In this document: positions 35,870 to 46,567 of the stretch, piece after piece | How the letters are laid out: each line of letters begins with the position of its first letter | Numbering within the stretch: position 1 is the stretch's first letter | DNA from: DASSQJ01 sp963773655 | Lineage (GTDB): Bacteria > Actinomycetota > Actinomycetes > Actinomycetales > Dermatophilaceae | Length of the DNA stretch: 64,000 nt | Reading direction: 5' to 3' | Assembly (NCBI GenBank): GCA_963773655.1 | Contig: CAVZBX010000002.1 | Coordinates: 62,001 to 126,000 of the forward strand | Notes under the pieces: generated by a model | What the model was told of the DNA's origin: nothing | The model's input: the letters and a program-made list of their open reading frames with translations, nothing else | Databases searched by the model: none | Made by a program: the position numbers and the translations under genes

Positions 35870-36610
35870 ATGACGGAGTACACCCTCATCCTCCTGCGCC
35901 ACGGCGAGTCGGACTGGAACCAGAAGAACCTCTTCACCGGATGGGTCGACGTCGACCTCACCGAGAAGGGCCGGGCCGAGGCGGTCCGCGGCGGCGAGCT
36001 GATGCGGGAGGCCGGGCTGCTGCCCGACGTCGTCCACACCTCGGTGCTGCGCCGCGCGATCACCACCGCCAACCTCGCCCTCGACACCTGCGACCGGCAC
36101 TGGATCCCGGTGCGCCGCAGCTGGCGGCTCAACGAACGGCACTACGGCGCGCTCCAGGGCCTCGACAAGGCCGCCACCCGGGACAGGTACGGCGAGGAGC
36201 AGTTCATGCTGTGGCGCCGCAGCTTCGACACCCCGCCCCCGGAGATCGAGCGCGGCAGCGAGTACGACCAGAGCGGCGACCCGCGCTACGCCGGCGTCGA
36301 CGTGCCCCTCACCGAGTGCCTCAAGGACGTCATCCCCCGGATGATGCCGTACTGGGAGGACGACATCCGCGCCGACCTCAGCGCCGGCCACACCGTGCTC
36401 GTCACCGCGCACGGCAACAGCCTGCGGGCGCTGGTCAAGCACCTCGACGGCATCAGCGACGACGACATCGCCGGCCTGAACATCCCGACGGGGATGCCGC
36501 TGCTCTACCGGCTCGGCGACGACTTCATGCCCACCGGCCCCAGCGAGTACCTCGACCCGGAGGCGGCCGCGGCCGCGGCGGCCGCCGTCGCCAACCAGGG
36601 CAAGCGCTGA
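35870..36610 (+). CDS. gpmA: 2,3-bisphosphoglycerate-dependent phosphoglycerate mutase
   Basis: A 246-residue glycolytic mutase that exchanges 3- and 2-phosphoglycerate. The phosphohistidine motif is [18 protein letters not shown], followed by [16 protein letters not shown] and the second catalytic histidine in [17 protein letters not shown]. Length and motifs are those of the cofactor-dependent family. The ATG follows TAGGGT (35858-35863) by six bases, a leaderless start separate from the mshA operon. Confidence 0.96.
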   Translation: MTEYTLILLRHGESDWNQKNLFTGWVDVDLTEKGRAEAVRGGELMREAGLLPDVVHTSVLRRAITTANLALDTCDRHWIPVRRSWRLNERHYGALQGLDKAATRDRYGEEQFMLWRRSFDTPPPEIERGSEYDQSGDPRYAGVDVPLTECLKDVIPRMMPYWEDDIRADLSAGHTVLVTAHGNSLRALVKHLDGISDDDIAGLNIPTGMPLLYRLGDDFMPTGPSEYLDPEAAAAAAAAVANQGKR

Positions 36611-36619
36611 GCGCGCCGG

Positions 36620-38614
36620 TCACCACCAGGGCAACAGGTCGAGCAGCGGGCGCGCCCGCGGCGGGACGGCCGAGTACAGCCGCTCCCCGCGCGGCCCCCA
36701 GAGCACCAGCCGGTAGTGGTTGGTGTCCTGGCCGTTGACGATCGGGACCACCGCCGTGTCGGCCTTCATCGGGGTGACCTCCGAGACGGGGTAGCCCGCG
36801 GGCGTCGTCGCGATCAGCTGGCAGGAGGTGGCCCCGGGCGCCACGACGAGGTAGCGGGTGGTCCGCGGGGGCACGGTGTCGAGCCGCTGCACGAGCGGGG
36901 CGTCGGCGTCGGCCGCCGGGAGCACCGCCGGCCGGCCGAGGCGTGACGCCCCGCCCGAGCGGCCGTCATCGGCGAGGTGCAGGGTGCGCACCAGCGCCCC
37001 GTCCGCCGTCGTCGTGTGGATGACCCGGGCCCGGCCGTCGCCACCGGTCGCCGACACCGCCGCGGCGTCGAGCACGTCTCCGGCGACGGGGGAGTCGACG
37101 ACCACCTCGCTGCGCAGCCCGCGGGGGTCCTCCCCGGTGGCCGCGGCCACGTAGGCGGTGACGGCGTCCACCGGGTCCAGCCCGCCGGGGGTCGTGGGCG
37201 GCGCCGGCGTGCCCGCCACCGGTCCGTCGTACCGGTCGACGTCGACCCGGGCCGCTGACCCCGGGGGCTGTTCGAGCGCGCGCACGCCCACGCCGCCGTC
37301 GAGGTGCACGAGCGTCCAGGCCCGCTCGACGCTGCCGTTGACGGTCGGGTGGACGACGGGGCTCCACGTCGCGGAGGCCACGTCGGGACGGGCCAGGACG
37401 AGGAGCAGGCCGCCCTCGTCGGTGACGCTGCCGCCGTGCGCCACCGTGCCGGGGCCGCCCGGCTCGCTGTCGCTGCCGAGCACCACGGTGCGGGTCGTGG
37501 ACGTCCCGGCACCCCGGGCGCGGGGCAGGGCCACGGCCACGACGTCCGGTGCGCCCACGGTTCGGTCGGTGGGGAGGGCCACGTCGGCAAGGTCCTCCAC
37601 CGCGGCCCCGGCCGGGCCCGTCCAGGCCTGGAGCACCGTGCCCTCGCCCTCGTCGCGCGTCGACAGCCCGACCAGCCCGGCCAGCACCACCCGGGTGCCG
37701 GCGACGTCGTCGGCGAACAGCAGCCGGTTGCCGGGCCGGCCCCGGGCGAGCACGAGCGCGCGGACCCGCGGGTCGTCGGCGAGGGCGCCCCGCGGGGGCC
37801 AGCTGCCGGTGGAGTCCCAGACGTCGCCGTCGGCAGGCGGCGCCGCGGCCCCCGGCCCTCCGCCCGCGACCGCGTCCTCGCGCACCGGTGCGGCGTCGCG
37901 CAGCACCCACCAGGTGGCGGCACCGGTGGCGAGCAGCGCGGCCCCACCGGTCACGACGGACCGGCGGCGGACGCGGCGGGCCCGGCCGGCGACGAGCCCT
38001 GCGGGGTCCGGCGGGTCCGGCTGGGCGTCGGCGAGTGCGTCGAGGGCCTCGGCGAGGTCGCGTTCGAGCCGCCAGTCGGCGGGGGAGAGGCCCTCGTCGG
38101 CCAGGGCGTCGCGGTGCACGGCGAGCAGCCGCTGGCGCGCGGCGTCGAGGCGCTCGGCGAGCTCACCGGGTGGGGCGCCGGCGTGGTGTGCGGTCTCCGC
38201 GGCGTCCCACTGCCAGAGCGCCTCCGCCGCCACGGCCGCGCGGACGAGCGGCGGCTCCTCCTCGAGCGCCTCGACCAGGCGCCGGCCCACGGCGTCGTCC
38301 TCGGCACCCGGGTCGGCCGGGAGGCGGACCGGCGCCGCGCCGGCCGGTTGCTCCCCGCGGCGTCCGGGACGGGAGGCCCGAACGGGCCGGGCGGCGCGGG
38401 CGAGCTCGCGCAGGAGCGCCGCCCGGGCGGCCCGGGTGGGTGCGCCCTCCTCGACCACCTCGCCCCACCGGCCACCGAGGCCGGCCAGCGCCCGGGCGGT
38501 CAGCTCGCGCGCACGAACCGGGTCACCGGTCGCGACGACGGCGACGGCCTCGAGATCGGGCCAGCGGGCCGCGACGAAGCCGCCGAAGTCGTCGTCGACC
38601 GCGAGCGTCACCAC
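36620..38614 (-). CDS. Membrane-tethered protein with degenerate sigma-factor-like N-terminus
   Basis: A 664-residue protein I cannot assign to a named family. The first 170 residues look like a worn SigE-type ECF sigma factor: FGGFVAARWPDLEAVAVVATGD then ARELTARALAGLGGRW resemble region 2, and a helical AETAHHAGAPPGELAERLDAARQR resembles region 4. After basic RARRVRRRSVV comes one membrane helix (about 223-240), then an outside domain of some 420 residues rich in beta strands. The GTG at 38614 has GAGG six bases upstream. It converges on gpmA and is followed upstream by phoU in the same direction. The sigma likeness is by eye only. Confidence 0.7.
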   Translation of the reverse strand: MVTLAVDDDFGGFVAARWPDLEAVAVVATGDPVRARELTARALAGLGGRWGEVVEEGAPTRAARAALLRELARAARPVRASRPGRRGEQPAGAAPVRLPADPGAEDDAVGRRLVEALEEEPPLVRAAVAAEALWQWDAAETAHHAGAPPGELAERLDAARQRLLAVHRDALADEGLSPADWRLERDLAEALDALADAQPDPPDPAGLVAGRARRVRRRSVVTGGAALLATGAATWWVLRDAAPVREDAVAGGGPGAAAPPADGDVWDSTGSWPPRGALADDPRVRALVLARGRPGNRLLFADDVAGTRVVLAGLVGLSTRDEGEGTVLQAWTGPAGAAVEDLADVALPTDRTVGAPDVVAVALPRARGAGTSTTRTVVLGSDSEPGGPGTVAHGGSVTDEGGLLLVLARPDVASATWSPVVHPTVNGSVERAWTLVHLDGGVGVRALEQPPGSAARVDVDRYDGPVAGTPAPPTTPGGLDPVDAVTAYVAAATGEDPRGLRSEVVVDSPVAGDVLDAAAVSATGGDGRARVIHTTTADGALVRTLHLADDGRSGGASRLGRPAVLPAADADAPLVQRLDTVPPRTTRYLVVAPGATSCQLIATTPAGYPVSEVTPMKADTAVVPIVNGQDTNHYRLVLWGPRGERLYSAVPPRARPLLDLLPWW

Positions 38615-38668
38615 CCCATCCTCACCCCGCGGGGCCCGCGGTGGCGACTCCCTCGACAGCCCGTCCGG

Positions 38669-39355
38669 TCAGGAGGAGGCGTCCTCGGCGTCCTCGTGGT
38701 CGGACTCGGACTCCGGCGTCCACTCGCCGGTGACGATCCAGACCACCCGCTCGGCGATCGAGACCGCGTGGTCGGCGAAGCGCTCGTAGTAGCGGCCGAG
38801 CAGGGTGATGTCCACCGCCGCCTCGGTGCCGTGCGGCCAGTCCGGGCGGGTGACGCTCGCGAACAGCTGGCGGTGCAGCTCGTCCATCGCATCGTCGTCG
38901 CGGGCGAGCTCGCGGGCGGCCTCGACGTCACGGCGGGCGATGACCGAGCCGGCCTTCTCGACGATCCGCTCGGCGACCTGCCCCATCTCGCGGAAGGTGC
39001 CGCGCAGCTCGGCGGGGACCGCCGACTCGGGGTAGCGCAGCCGGGCCACCTTGGCCACGTGGCGGGCGAGGTCGCCCATCCGCTCGATGTCGCTGCTCAT
39101 CCGCATGCTCGTGACGACGACCCGCAGGTCGGTGGCGACCGGCTGCTGGAGCGCGATGACGTCGAACGACTTGAGGTCGAGCTCCTCGCGCATGGCGTCG
39201 ATCTCGGCGTCCGCGGTGATCACGGAGTCGGCGAGGCGGACGTCGGCGTCGAGCAGCGCGGTCGTGGCGCGGGTCATCGCCGACGCCGCGAGGTGGGTCA
39301 TGTCGACCAGGCCCTCGGCGATCTCGTCGAGGGCTTCGTGGTAGGCCTTGCGCAT
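38669..39355 (-). CDS. phoU: Phosphate signalling protein PhoU
   Basis: A 228-residue PhoU, which relays the state of the Pst transporter to the SenX3 kinase and tunes phosphate entry. It has the two similar three-helix halves expected, each with the metal-binding motif (SSDIERMGDLARHVAKVA and YYERFADHAVSIAERVVWI). An acidic tail of about 20 residues ends the protein. The ATG at 39355 is directly preceded by an in-frame GTG; GGAGGA lies ten bases before that GTG, so it may be the true start. It is divergent from senX3, and a PHO-box-like repeat facing phoU lies between. Confidence 0.93.
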   Translation of the reverse strand: MRKAYHEALDEIAEGLVDMTHLAASAMTRATTALLDADVRLADSVITADAEIDAMREELDLKSFDVIALQQPVATDLRVVVTSMRMSSDIERMGDLARHVAKVARLRYPESAVPAELRGTFREMGQVAERIVEKAGSVIARRDVEAARELARDDDAMDELHRQLFASVTRPDWPHGTEAAVDITLLGRYYERFADHAVSIAERVVWIVTGEWTPESESDHEDAEDASS

Positions 39356-39461
39356 CACGGTGTCGCGTTCCTCCGGGCTGGTCCGAGCGTGGTGAGGGGG
39401 CGCCCCCGCCTCCTGGAGCGCACCGGCGTGCCGGCGCGGCTGGCCCCCGCACTGTGTCACC

Positions 39462-39494
39462 CGGTGGTGAACCGGCGGCGCACCCGAGGTGAAC
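39462..39494 (-). promoter_or_regulatory. PHO-box-like direct repeats before phoU
   Basis: On the complement GTTCACC occurs at 39494-39488 and again at 39472-39466, 22 bases apart, with the weaker GTGCGCC at 39483-39477 between, giving three units at 11-base steps. The unit matches that before pstS. It points towards phoU and lies about 110 bp from its start; it could also affect senX3. Confidence 0.6.
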
Positions 39495-39568
39495 TCTCGG
39501 GGTGCGGTGCGCGCGTCGGGGTCGCGCGGCGTCCGTCACGCCTCGTGGGCCACCGTACGCTGGTCGTC

Positions 39569-40755
<1,187 letters not shown>

Positions 40756-40759
<4 letters not shown>

Positions 40760-41436
40760 CCCGCATCCTGATCGTCGAGGACGAGGAGTCCTTCTCCGAC
40801 CCCCTCTCCTACCTGCTGAGCAAGGAGGGGTACGAGGTGTCCGTGGCCGACAACGGCAACGACGCGCTCGTGGAGTTCGACTCCGCCGGCGCCGACCTCG
40901 TGCTGCTCGACCTCATGCTCCCCGGGCTGTCGGGGGTGGACGTGTGCCGCGCCCTGCGGCAGCGCTCCAACGTGCCGGTCATCATGCTCACCGCCAAGGA
41001 CAGCGAGGTCGACAAGGTCGTCGGGCTCGAGCTGGGCGCCGACGACTACGTCACCAAGCCGTACTCCTCGCGCGAGCTGCTGGCCCGGATCAAGGCGGTG
41101 CTGCGGCGGCTGGCCGAGCCGGAGGAGCTGGTGCCCACGACGCTCGAGGCGGGGCCGGTGCGGATGGACGTGGAGCGGCACGTCGTCACGGTCCGCGGCG
41201 ACCAGGTGTCGCTGCCGCTCAAGGAGTTCGAGCTGCTCGAGCTGCTGCTGCGCAACAGCGGCCGGGTGCTCACCCGCGGGCAGCTCATCGACCGGGTCTG
41301 GGGGAGCGACTACGTCGGCGACACCAAGACCCTCGACGTGCACATCAAGCGGCTGCGCGCGAAGGTCGAGTCCGACCCCGGCACACCGGCGCACATCCTC
41401 ACCGTGCGGGGGCTGGGCTACAAGTTCGAGCCCTGA
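40756..41436 (+). CDS. regX3: Two-component response regulator RegX3
   Basis: A 226-residue OmpR-type regulator, partner of SenX3 and activator of phosphate-starvation genes in actinobacteria. The receiver has D9-E10, the phosphorylated D52 in LVLLDLMLPG, and the lysine in DDYVTKPYS. The winged-helix output domain runs from about 130 to the end (LPLKEFELLELLLRNSGRVL ... VRGLGYKFEP). It is co-translated with senX3. Likely targets in this window are the PHO-box units before pstS and phoU. Confidence 0.95.
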
Positions 41437-41528
41437 CCGGTGCGCGCGGCCGGTCGCCGCGGCGCAGGTGCCGCCGCGTAGGGGTGGCGCCTCCCGTGGG
41501 TCAGCAGGCGGGTGGCGCGCCTCGTGGG

Positions 41529-42002
41529 TCAGGAGCCGGCGAGCAGGCCGCTGTAGAAGCGGTCGTCCAGGAGCACGGGCACCTGGACGACGTTGACGCC
41601 GGCCTCGCGGGTGGTGACCGTGAGCGTGACCATCGCGCCGGGGGGCGCCGGCACACCCGACAGCTCGACCTGGTCGGCGGAGTCGGAGATGGTGTCGCCG
41701 GAGTACGCCGCGACGGTGGTGGGGGCGTTCGCCTGTGCACCGCCCTGGATCCCGAAGGCGACCTCGACCGCCGAGCCGGTCTCGTTGACGATCTGCCCGA
41801 TGAGGACACCGCTGTCGGCGTCGGTGCCCGTGACGACGGCGAGGTTGCGCAGCGCCAGGCCCGGGATGGTGAACGGCACGCCGTCGGCCGGGATGTACGG
41901 CTCGTCGGTCTGGACCGGCGAGAACACGCCACATCCGGAGGCGAGCAGGACGGCCGCCGCGACGGCGGGAAGTCGCAGGACGGTGGCGGCTCGGTTCGTC
42001 AC
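41529..42002 (-). CDS. Putative lipoprotein, LpqE-like
   Basis: A 157-residue lipoprotein. The lipobox LASGC puts the lipidated cysteine at about residue 24, followed by a soluble beta-rich domain (LRNLAVVTGTDADSGVLIG ... VVQVPVLLDDRFYSGLL). It resembles LpqE, whose gene also neighbours carD in mycobacteria; the function is unknown. The GTG at 42002 lies seven bases after TATCCT on the complement, so it is leaderless. It is divergent from carD. Confidence 0.8.
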   Translation of the reverse strand: MTNRAATVLRLPAVAAAVLLASGCGVFSPVQTDEPYIPADGVPFTIPGLALRNLAVVTGTDADSGVLIGQIVNETGSAVEVAFGIQGGAQANAPTTVAAYSGDTISDSADQVELSGVPAPPGAMVTLTVTTREAGVNVVQVPVLLDDRFYSGLLAGS

Positions 42003-42234
42003 GCCGCACAGGATAGCGGGGCCGCCCCAGCGGCGCCCGGGAGGCCCGCGAGGCGGCCGTCACCCACCGCGCCCACGTGCGCGCGAAGCACGCCGAAGGG
42101 GGTCCTGTCAACCCCCGGATCATCGTCCGTGGACCGCCCGTCATGCCCCTGACCTGCGCAAACGTCGCCGTCCCGAACTCGTGCCGGTCCGGAGCCCGTG
42201 ATATCCTTGACCCCGCGAAAGGGGACAACAACAC

Positions 42235-42717
42235 ATGGTTTTCAAGGTCGGCGAAACGGTCGTGTACCCCCACCATGGGGCTGCGCGCATCGAAGAGATC
42301 AACACCCGCACGATCCGCGGAGAGGAGAAGCTCTACCTCAAGCTCAAGGTCGCGCAGGGTGACCTCGTCATCGAGGTCCCAGCCGAGAACTGCGATCTGG
42401 TCGGCGTCCGCGACGTCGTCGACAAGGAAGGTCTCGACAAGGTCTTCGAGGTCCTCCGCACCCCGTACGCCGAGGAGCCGACCAACTGGTCGCGCCGCTT
42501 CAAGGCCAACCTCGAGAAGCTCGCGTCGGGCGACGTCATCAAGGTCGCCGAGGTCGTCCGCGACCTGTGGCGCCGCGACAAGGACCGCGGGCTCTCCGCG
42601 GGCGAGAAGCGGATGCTCGCCAAGGCCCGCCAGATCCTCGTCTCCGAGCTGGCGCTCGCCGAGAAGACCGACGAGGACAAGGCCGAGTCCATCCTCGACG
42701 AGGTCCTGGCGTCCTGA
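42235..42717 (+). CDS. carD: RNA polymerase-binding transcription factor CarD
   Basis: A 160-residue CarD, which stabilises open promoter complexes, notably at ribosomal RNA promoters. The N-terminal Tudor-like domain ([20 protein letters not shown]) binds the polymerase beta subunit, and the helical C-terminus carries the tryptophan W85 in [13 protein letters not shown] that wedges the open DNA. Length and tryptophan number equal M. tuberculosis CarD. The ATG has AAAGGGGA upstream, and TATCCT (42202-42207) is a good -10, so unlike its neighbours it has a leader. ispD follows after 32 bp. Confidence 0.97.
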   Translation: MVFKVGETVVYPHHGAARIEEINTRTIRGEEKLYLKLKVAQGDLVIEVPAENCDLVGVRDVVDKEGLDKVFEVLRTPYAEEPTNWSRRFKANLEKLASGDVIKVAEVVRDLWRRDKDRGLSAGEKRMLAKARQILVSELALAEKTDEDKAESILDEVLAS

Positions 42718-42749
42718 GCCTCCCGGCCGGCACCGCCGACCATCCTGAC

Positions 42750-43574
42750 GTGACCGACGACGCCGACACCGCTCCGCGCGGTGTCGGCGTCGTCGTCGTC
42801 GCGGCGGGTTCGGGCTCGCGGCTGGGTGCCGACACCCCCAAGGCCTTCGTCCCGCTGGCCGGGCGGCCCATCCTCGGCCACGCCCTCGACACCGTCGTGC
42901 GCGTCCCGGGGCTGACCTCCCTCGTCGTGGTCGTGCCGGCCGACCTGGCCGACGGGCTGGGCCCGGAGTGGAACGGCGTCGCGCTGCCGCCCGGGGCCCG
43001 CCTGGTCGCCGGCGGTCCGGAGCGTGCCGAGTCGGTGGCCGCCGGGCTCGCCGTGCTCGGCGACGACTGCGACGTCGTGCTGGTCCACGACGCCGCCCGC
43101 TGCCTCACGCCGCTCGCCGTCTTCGAGCGGGTCGTCGACGCGGTGCGGGCCGGCACCGCCGGCTGCGCCGGGGCGGTTCCGGGGATGCCGGTCGTCGACA
43201 CCGTGAAGACCGTCGACGCCCAGGGCGTCATCACCGGCACGCCGGAGAGGGCGGCGCTGCGGGCGGTGCAGACCCCGCAGGGCTTCCGCCGCGACGTGCT
43301 CGACGCCGCCTACCGCAGCGGGCAGGTGGCCACCGACGACGCCGCGCTCGTGGAGCGGATGGGGCACAAGGTGCTCGTCGTCGAGGGCGACCAGCTGGCC
43401 TTCAAGGTGACCCTGCCGGCCGACCTCGACCACGCCGAGCGCCTGCTCGCCACCGCGGAGGGCCGGTCGAGTGACGGGGATGCCGCGGGTCGGTGTCGGC
43501 GTCGACGTGCACGCGCTGGCGCCGGAGGGCTCCGACCGCGAGCTCTGGGTGGCCGGGCTGCGCTGGCCGGGTGA
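42750..43574 (+). CDS. ispD: 2-C-methyl-D-erythritol 4-phosphate cytidylyltransferase
   Basis: IspD makes CDP-methylerythritol in the non-mevalonate isoprenoid pathway. The CTP-binding [39 protein letters not shown] and [10 protein letters not shown] are all family motifs. The core ends near [13 protein letters not shown], about residue 238, but the frame stays open for a further arginine-rich 35 residues to 43574, overlapping ispF by 104 bases. This tail is probably not functional; a small frameshift just before 43471 would give the usual short overlap. The GTG at 42750 lacks a clear ribosome site, and carD lies just upstream. Confidence 0.9.
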   Translation: MTDDADTAPRGVGVVVVAAGSGSRLGADTPKAFVPLAGRPILGHALDTVVRVPGLTSLVVVVPADLADGLGPEWNGVALPPGARLVAGGPERAESVAAGLAVLGDDCDVVLVHDAARCLTPLAVFERVVDAVRAGTAGCAGAVPGMPVVDTVKTVDAQGVITGTPERAALRAVQTPQGFRRDVLDAAYRSGQVATDDAALVERMGHKVLVVEGDQLAFKVTLPADLDHAERLLATAEGRSSDGDAAGRCRRRRARAGAGGLRPRALGGRAALAG

Positions 43575-43959
43575 GCGCGGTCTCGACGGCCACTCCGACG
43601 CCGACGTGGCCGCGCACGCCGCCTGCGACGCGCTGTTCTCCGCGGCCGGCCTCGGCGACCTCGGGGCCCACTTCGGCACCGGGCGCCCCGAGTGGGCCGG
43701 GGCGTCGGGGTGCACCCTGCTCGCCGAGGCGGCGCGGCTGGTGCGGGAGGCGGGGTTCGACATCGGGAACGTCGCGGTCCAGGTGGTCGGCAACCACCCC
43801 AAGGTCGGCACCCGCCGGACCGAGGCCGAGGCGGCCCTCTCGGACGCCGCCGGCGCACCGGTGTCGGTGAGCGGCACGACGACGGACGGGCTGGGCCTCA
43901 CCGGCCGGGGCGAGGGCGTGGCCGCCATCGCCACCGCACTCGTCCACTCCCGCGGCTGA
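43471..43959 (+). CDS. ispF: 2-C-methyl-D-erythritol 2,4-cyclodiphosphate synthase
   Basis: A 162-residue IspF that closes the cyclodiphosphate ring after IspD and IspE. The zinc motif GVDVHAL, the [25 protein letters not shown] block and [19 protein letters not shown] are all present. The GTG at 43471 lies three codons before an ATG that could also start it. Gene order carD-ispD-ispF-cysS-rlmB is conserved with mycobacteria, but here mscR, an MBL gene and the nuclease island lie between ispF and cysS. Confidence 0.95.
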   Translation: MTGMPRVGVGVDVHALAPEGSDRELWVAGLRWPGERGLDGHSDADVAAHAACDALFSAAGLGDLGAHFGTGRPEWAGASGCTLLAEAARLVREAGFDIGNVAVQVVGNHPKVGTRRTEAEAALSDAAGAPVSVSGTTTDGLGLTGRGEGVAAIATALVHSRG

Positions 43960-43987
43960 GCGTCGCGGCCGAACGCCTGCACGAGGA

Positions 43988-44311
43988 TCAGCGGGTGCGG
44001 GAGCCGACCCGGCGGTCCTCGCCGACGATGCGGGCCATCCGCTGCAGCTCGGCGACGTGCCCGCAGAGCGCCTCCCGCCCGGCGCCGGTCAGGACCACCG
44101 TGGTCACCTGCCGGCCGTCGCGGGCCCCCTTGTCGAGGCGGGTGTAGCCGCGGGCCGACAGGGCCTTGAGGTGCTTGGAGAGCGCGGAGTCCGACAGCCC
44201 CATCGCGTCGCGGACCTCGCCGAACTCGCGGCCGGCCGCCGGCACGAGGAAGGCGCAGATCTGGAGGCGGTGCGGCTCGTGGATGACCGCGTCGAACACG
44301 GGGTGGGGCAC
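43988..44311 (-). CDS. Winged-helix transcriptional regulator, ArsR/MarR-like
   Basis: A 107-residue, one-domain regulator. The helix-turn-helix GEVRDAMGLSDSALSKHLKAL (about 31-51) and wing GYTRLDKGARDGRQVTTVVL match the transcriptional regulators of the winged-helix DNA-binding (MarR_2/ArsR-like) group. No metal-binding cysteines cluster, so a metal sensor is unlikely. The GTG at 44311 lies six bases after TATGCT on the complement, a leaderless start. It is divergent from mscR with 175 bp between, so it may regulate that operon. Confidence 0.82.
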   Translation of the reverse strand: MPHPVFDAVIHEPHRLQICAFLVPAAGREFGEVRDAMGLSDSALSKHLKALSARGYTRLDKGARDGRQVTTVVLTGAGREALCGHVAELQRMARIVGEDRRVGSRTR

Positions 44312-44486
44312 CGGCGCAGCATACGTCCGCGCTTGCCCCGGCGGAAAGGCCCCGAACTGGTTCTCGGACAGTCTCGGATGGCACGACCGGGCGGCACGCG
44401 CGGACCCGTCGGGGCCGGTGCGCGACTAGCCTCGCGGGGTAGCAGCGTCGCGTCCGGGCCACGTCGTCCGGAGGAGGAGTGCCCCA

Positions 44487-45587
44487 ATGCCGCAGACCGT
44501 CACGGGCGTCATCGCCCGCAGCAAGGGGGCCGACGTCGAGCTCGTCGACGTGGTGGTGCCAGATCCGGGGCCGGGTGAGGCGGTGGTCCGGGTCGAGGCG
44601 TGCGGGGTCTGCCACACCGACCTGCACTACCGCGAGGGCGGCATCAACGACGACTTCCCCTTCCTCCTCGGCCACGAGGCGGCGGGCACGGTCGAGGCGG
44701 TGGGCGAAGGGGTCACCGACGTGGCGCCGGGCGACTTCGTCATCCTCAACTGGCGAGCGGTCTGCGGCGAGTGCCGCGCCTGCCGGCGGGGTAGGCCCTG
44801 GTACTGCTTCGCCACCCACAACGCGACCCAGCGGATGACGCTGACCGACGGCACCGAGCTCACGCCGGCGCTCGGCATCGGCGCGTTCGTCGAGAAGACC
44901 CTGGTGGCCGCCGGCCAGTGCACGAAGGTCGAGCGCACCGACCCGGCGGCGGTCGGGCTGCTCGGCTGCGGGGTGATGGCCGGGTTCGGGGCCGCGGTCA
45001 ACACCGGCGGGGTGACGCGCGGTGACTCGGTGGCCGTCATCGGCTGCGGCGGGGTGGGCAACGCGGCGGTCGCCGGGGCGCACCTCGCGGGGGCGAGCAC
45101 GATCGTGGCCGTCGACACCGACGCCCGCAAGCTCGAGGCCGCCCGGCACTTCGGCGCCACCCACACCGTGGACGCCTCGACCGAGGACCCGGTCGAGGCC
45201 ATCCGCGCCCTCACCGGCGGCTTCGGTGCCGACGTCGTCGTCGAGGCGGTCGGGCGCCCCGAGACGTACGAGCAGGCGTTCTACGCGCGCGACCTCGCCG
45301 GCACCGTCGTCCTCGTCGGGGTGCCGACGCCGGACCAGCAGGTGACCCTGCCGATGATCGACGTCTTCGGCCGCGGCGGGGCCCTGAAGTCGAGCTGGTA
45401 CGGCGACTGCCTGCCCAGCCGCGACTTCCCGATGCTCGTCGAGCTCTACCGCCAGGGCCGCTTCGACCTGGACGCGTTCGTCAGCGAGCGGATCGGCATC
45501 GGGGAGGTCGAGGCGGCGTTCGAGCGGATGCACCGCGGCGACGTGCTCCGGTCGGTCGTGGTCCTCGACGGGGAGGCCGGCGCGTGA
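44487..45587 (+). CDS. mscR: S-(hydroxymethyl)mycothiol dehydrogenase
   Basis: MscR oxidises the formaldehyde adduct of mycothiol with NAD and can reduce nitrosomycothiol. The 366-residue zinc alcohol dehydrogenase has the catalytic zinc cysteine in [19 protein letters not shown], and structural zinc cysteines in [15 protein letters not shown]. The NAD loop is [14 protein letters not shown]. The family phrase [11 protein letters not shown] and length fit MscR well. The ATG has GGAGGAGG upstream. The MBL-fold gene overlaps its stop in GTGA, a known mscR pairing. Confidence 0.92.
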   Translation: MPQTVTGVIARSKGADVELVDVVVPDPGPGEAVVRVEACGVCHTDLHYREGGINDDFPFLLGHEAAGTVEAVGEGVTDVAPGDFVILNWRAVCGECRACRRGRPWYCFATHNATQRMTLTDGTELTPALGIGAFVEKTLVAAGQCTKVERTDPAAVGLLGCGVMAGFGAAVNTGGVTRGDSVAVIGCGGVGNAAVAGAHLAGASTIVAVDTDARKLEAARHFGATHTVDASTEDPVEAIRALTGGFGADVVVEAVGRPETYEQAFYARDLAGTVVLVGVPTPDQQVTLPMIDVFGRGGALKSSWYGDCLPSRDFPMLVELYRQGRFDLDAFVSERIGIGEVEAAFERMHRGDVLRSVVVLDGEAGA

Positions 45588-46255
45588 CCGGCGCCACCGA
45601 CATCGGGATGCCGGTGCCCGCCTCGGCCGGTGGGGTCCGGGTCGAGCGGGTGGTGACGAGCGGGACGTTCGAGCTCGACGGCGGGTCGTGGGAGGTCGAC
45701 AACAACGTGTGGGTCGTCGGTGACGACGCCGAGTGCGTCGTCGTCGACGCCGCGCACGACGCCGAGGCCATCGAGCAGGTCGTCGGCGGCCGCACCGTGC
45801 GCGCCATCGTCTCCACCCACGGCCACAACGACCACGTCAACGCGGTGGACGCGCTCCGGGCCGCCACGGGGGCGCCGGCATACCTCCACCCCGACGACCG
45901 GATGCTGTGGGACGACGCCGTGGGCGCCGCCCCGGACGCCGACCTCGCCGACGGGCACGTCGTCACCGTCGGCGACGTCGCGCTCGAGGTGCTGCACACA
46001 CCGGGCCACTCACCGGGTGCCTGCTGCCTGTACGCGCCGGAGCTGCGGGTGCTGTTCAGCGGCGACACCCTGTTCAGCGGCGGACCCGGGGCCACCGGGC
46101 GGTCGTTCAGCGACTTCCCGACGATCATCGCCTCGATCCGCACCCGGCTGCTCTCGCTGCCGCCCCGCACGGTGGTGCTCACCGGTCACGGCGACGCCAC
46201 GACCATCGGTGACGAGGCGCCGCACCTGCAGGAGTGGATCGAGCGGGGCCACTGA
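45584..46255 (+). CDS. MBL-fold hydrolase paired with mscR
   Basis: A 223-residue metallo-beta-lactamase-fold protein. The metal-binding motif HGHNDH, then [17 protein letters not shown] and TGHGDATT supply the remaining ligands as in glyoxalase II-like enzymes. Encoded with mscR, it probably hydrolyses a mycothiol thioester such as S-formylmycothiol; this role is inferred from context. The GTG start overlaps the mscR stop. Strong hairpins follow within 100 bases. Confidence 0.88.
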   Translation: MTGATDIGMPVPASAGGVRVERVVTSGTFELDGGSWEVDNNVWVVGDDAECVVVDAAHDAEAIEQVVGGRTVRAIVSTHGHNDHVNAVDALRAATGAPAYLHPDDRMLWDDAVGAAPDADLADGHVVTVGDVALEVLHTPGHSPGACCLYAPELRVLFSGDTLFSGGPGATGRSFSDFPTIIASIRTRLLSLPPRTVVLTGHGDATTIGDEAPHLQEWIERGH

Positions 46256-46335
46256 GCCGCCGGCCTGCCGGTGCGAGGTGATGGCGGGTCAGCTGGGGGT
46301 CCGCTGCCACCTCGAACCGGAGGCCGGCAGGGCCC

Positions 46336-46382
46336 GGTCGAGGTGATGCCGCGTCGCGAGGGGACGCGACATCACCTCGACC
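46336..46382. terminator. Long hairpin after the mscR operon
   Basis: GGTCGAGGTGATG (46336-46348) pairs with CATCACCTCGACC (46370-46382), and inside, past one mismatch, CGCGTC pairs with GACGCG: 19 pairs in all. A related smaller repeat, CGAGGTG and CACCTCG, lies at about 46274-46315. It probably ends the mscR transcript; the same arms recur, so it may also be part of the repeat island. Confidence 0.6.
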
Positions 46383-46402
46383 AGGGTGCCGAGCCCAGCG
46401 GG

Positions 46403-46566
46403 GACGCGACCTCAGCTGGGCCCTGGTGCCCGAGCCCCAGCCGGACGAGACCTCAGCTGGGCCCTGGTGCCCGAGCCCCAGCCGGACGAGACCTCAGCTG
46501 GGCCCTGGTGCCCGAGCCCCAGCCGGACGAGACATCAGCTGGGCCCTGGTGCCCGAGCCCCAGCCG
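46403..46566 (+). repeat. Four 41-bp tandem repeats
   Basis: Four head-to-tail units of 41 bp occupy 46403-46443, 46444-46484, 46485-46525 and 46526-46566, sharing CTCAGCTGGGCCCTGGTGCC with one or two changes each. A partial unit precedes them. As 41 is not a multiple of three, any open frame changes with each unit, so it is not coding. The array abuts the palindromic repeat at 46568. Confidence 0.88.
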
Positions 46567-46567
46567 G

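Noticed and set aside
46403..46566. CRISPR array.
   Set aside because: Units follow one another with no unique spacers, and no cas genes are present. The same applies to 47765-47910.
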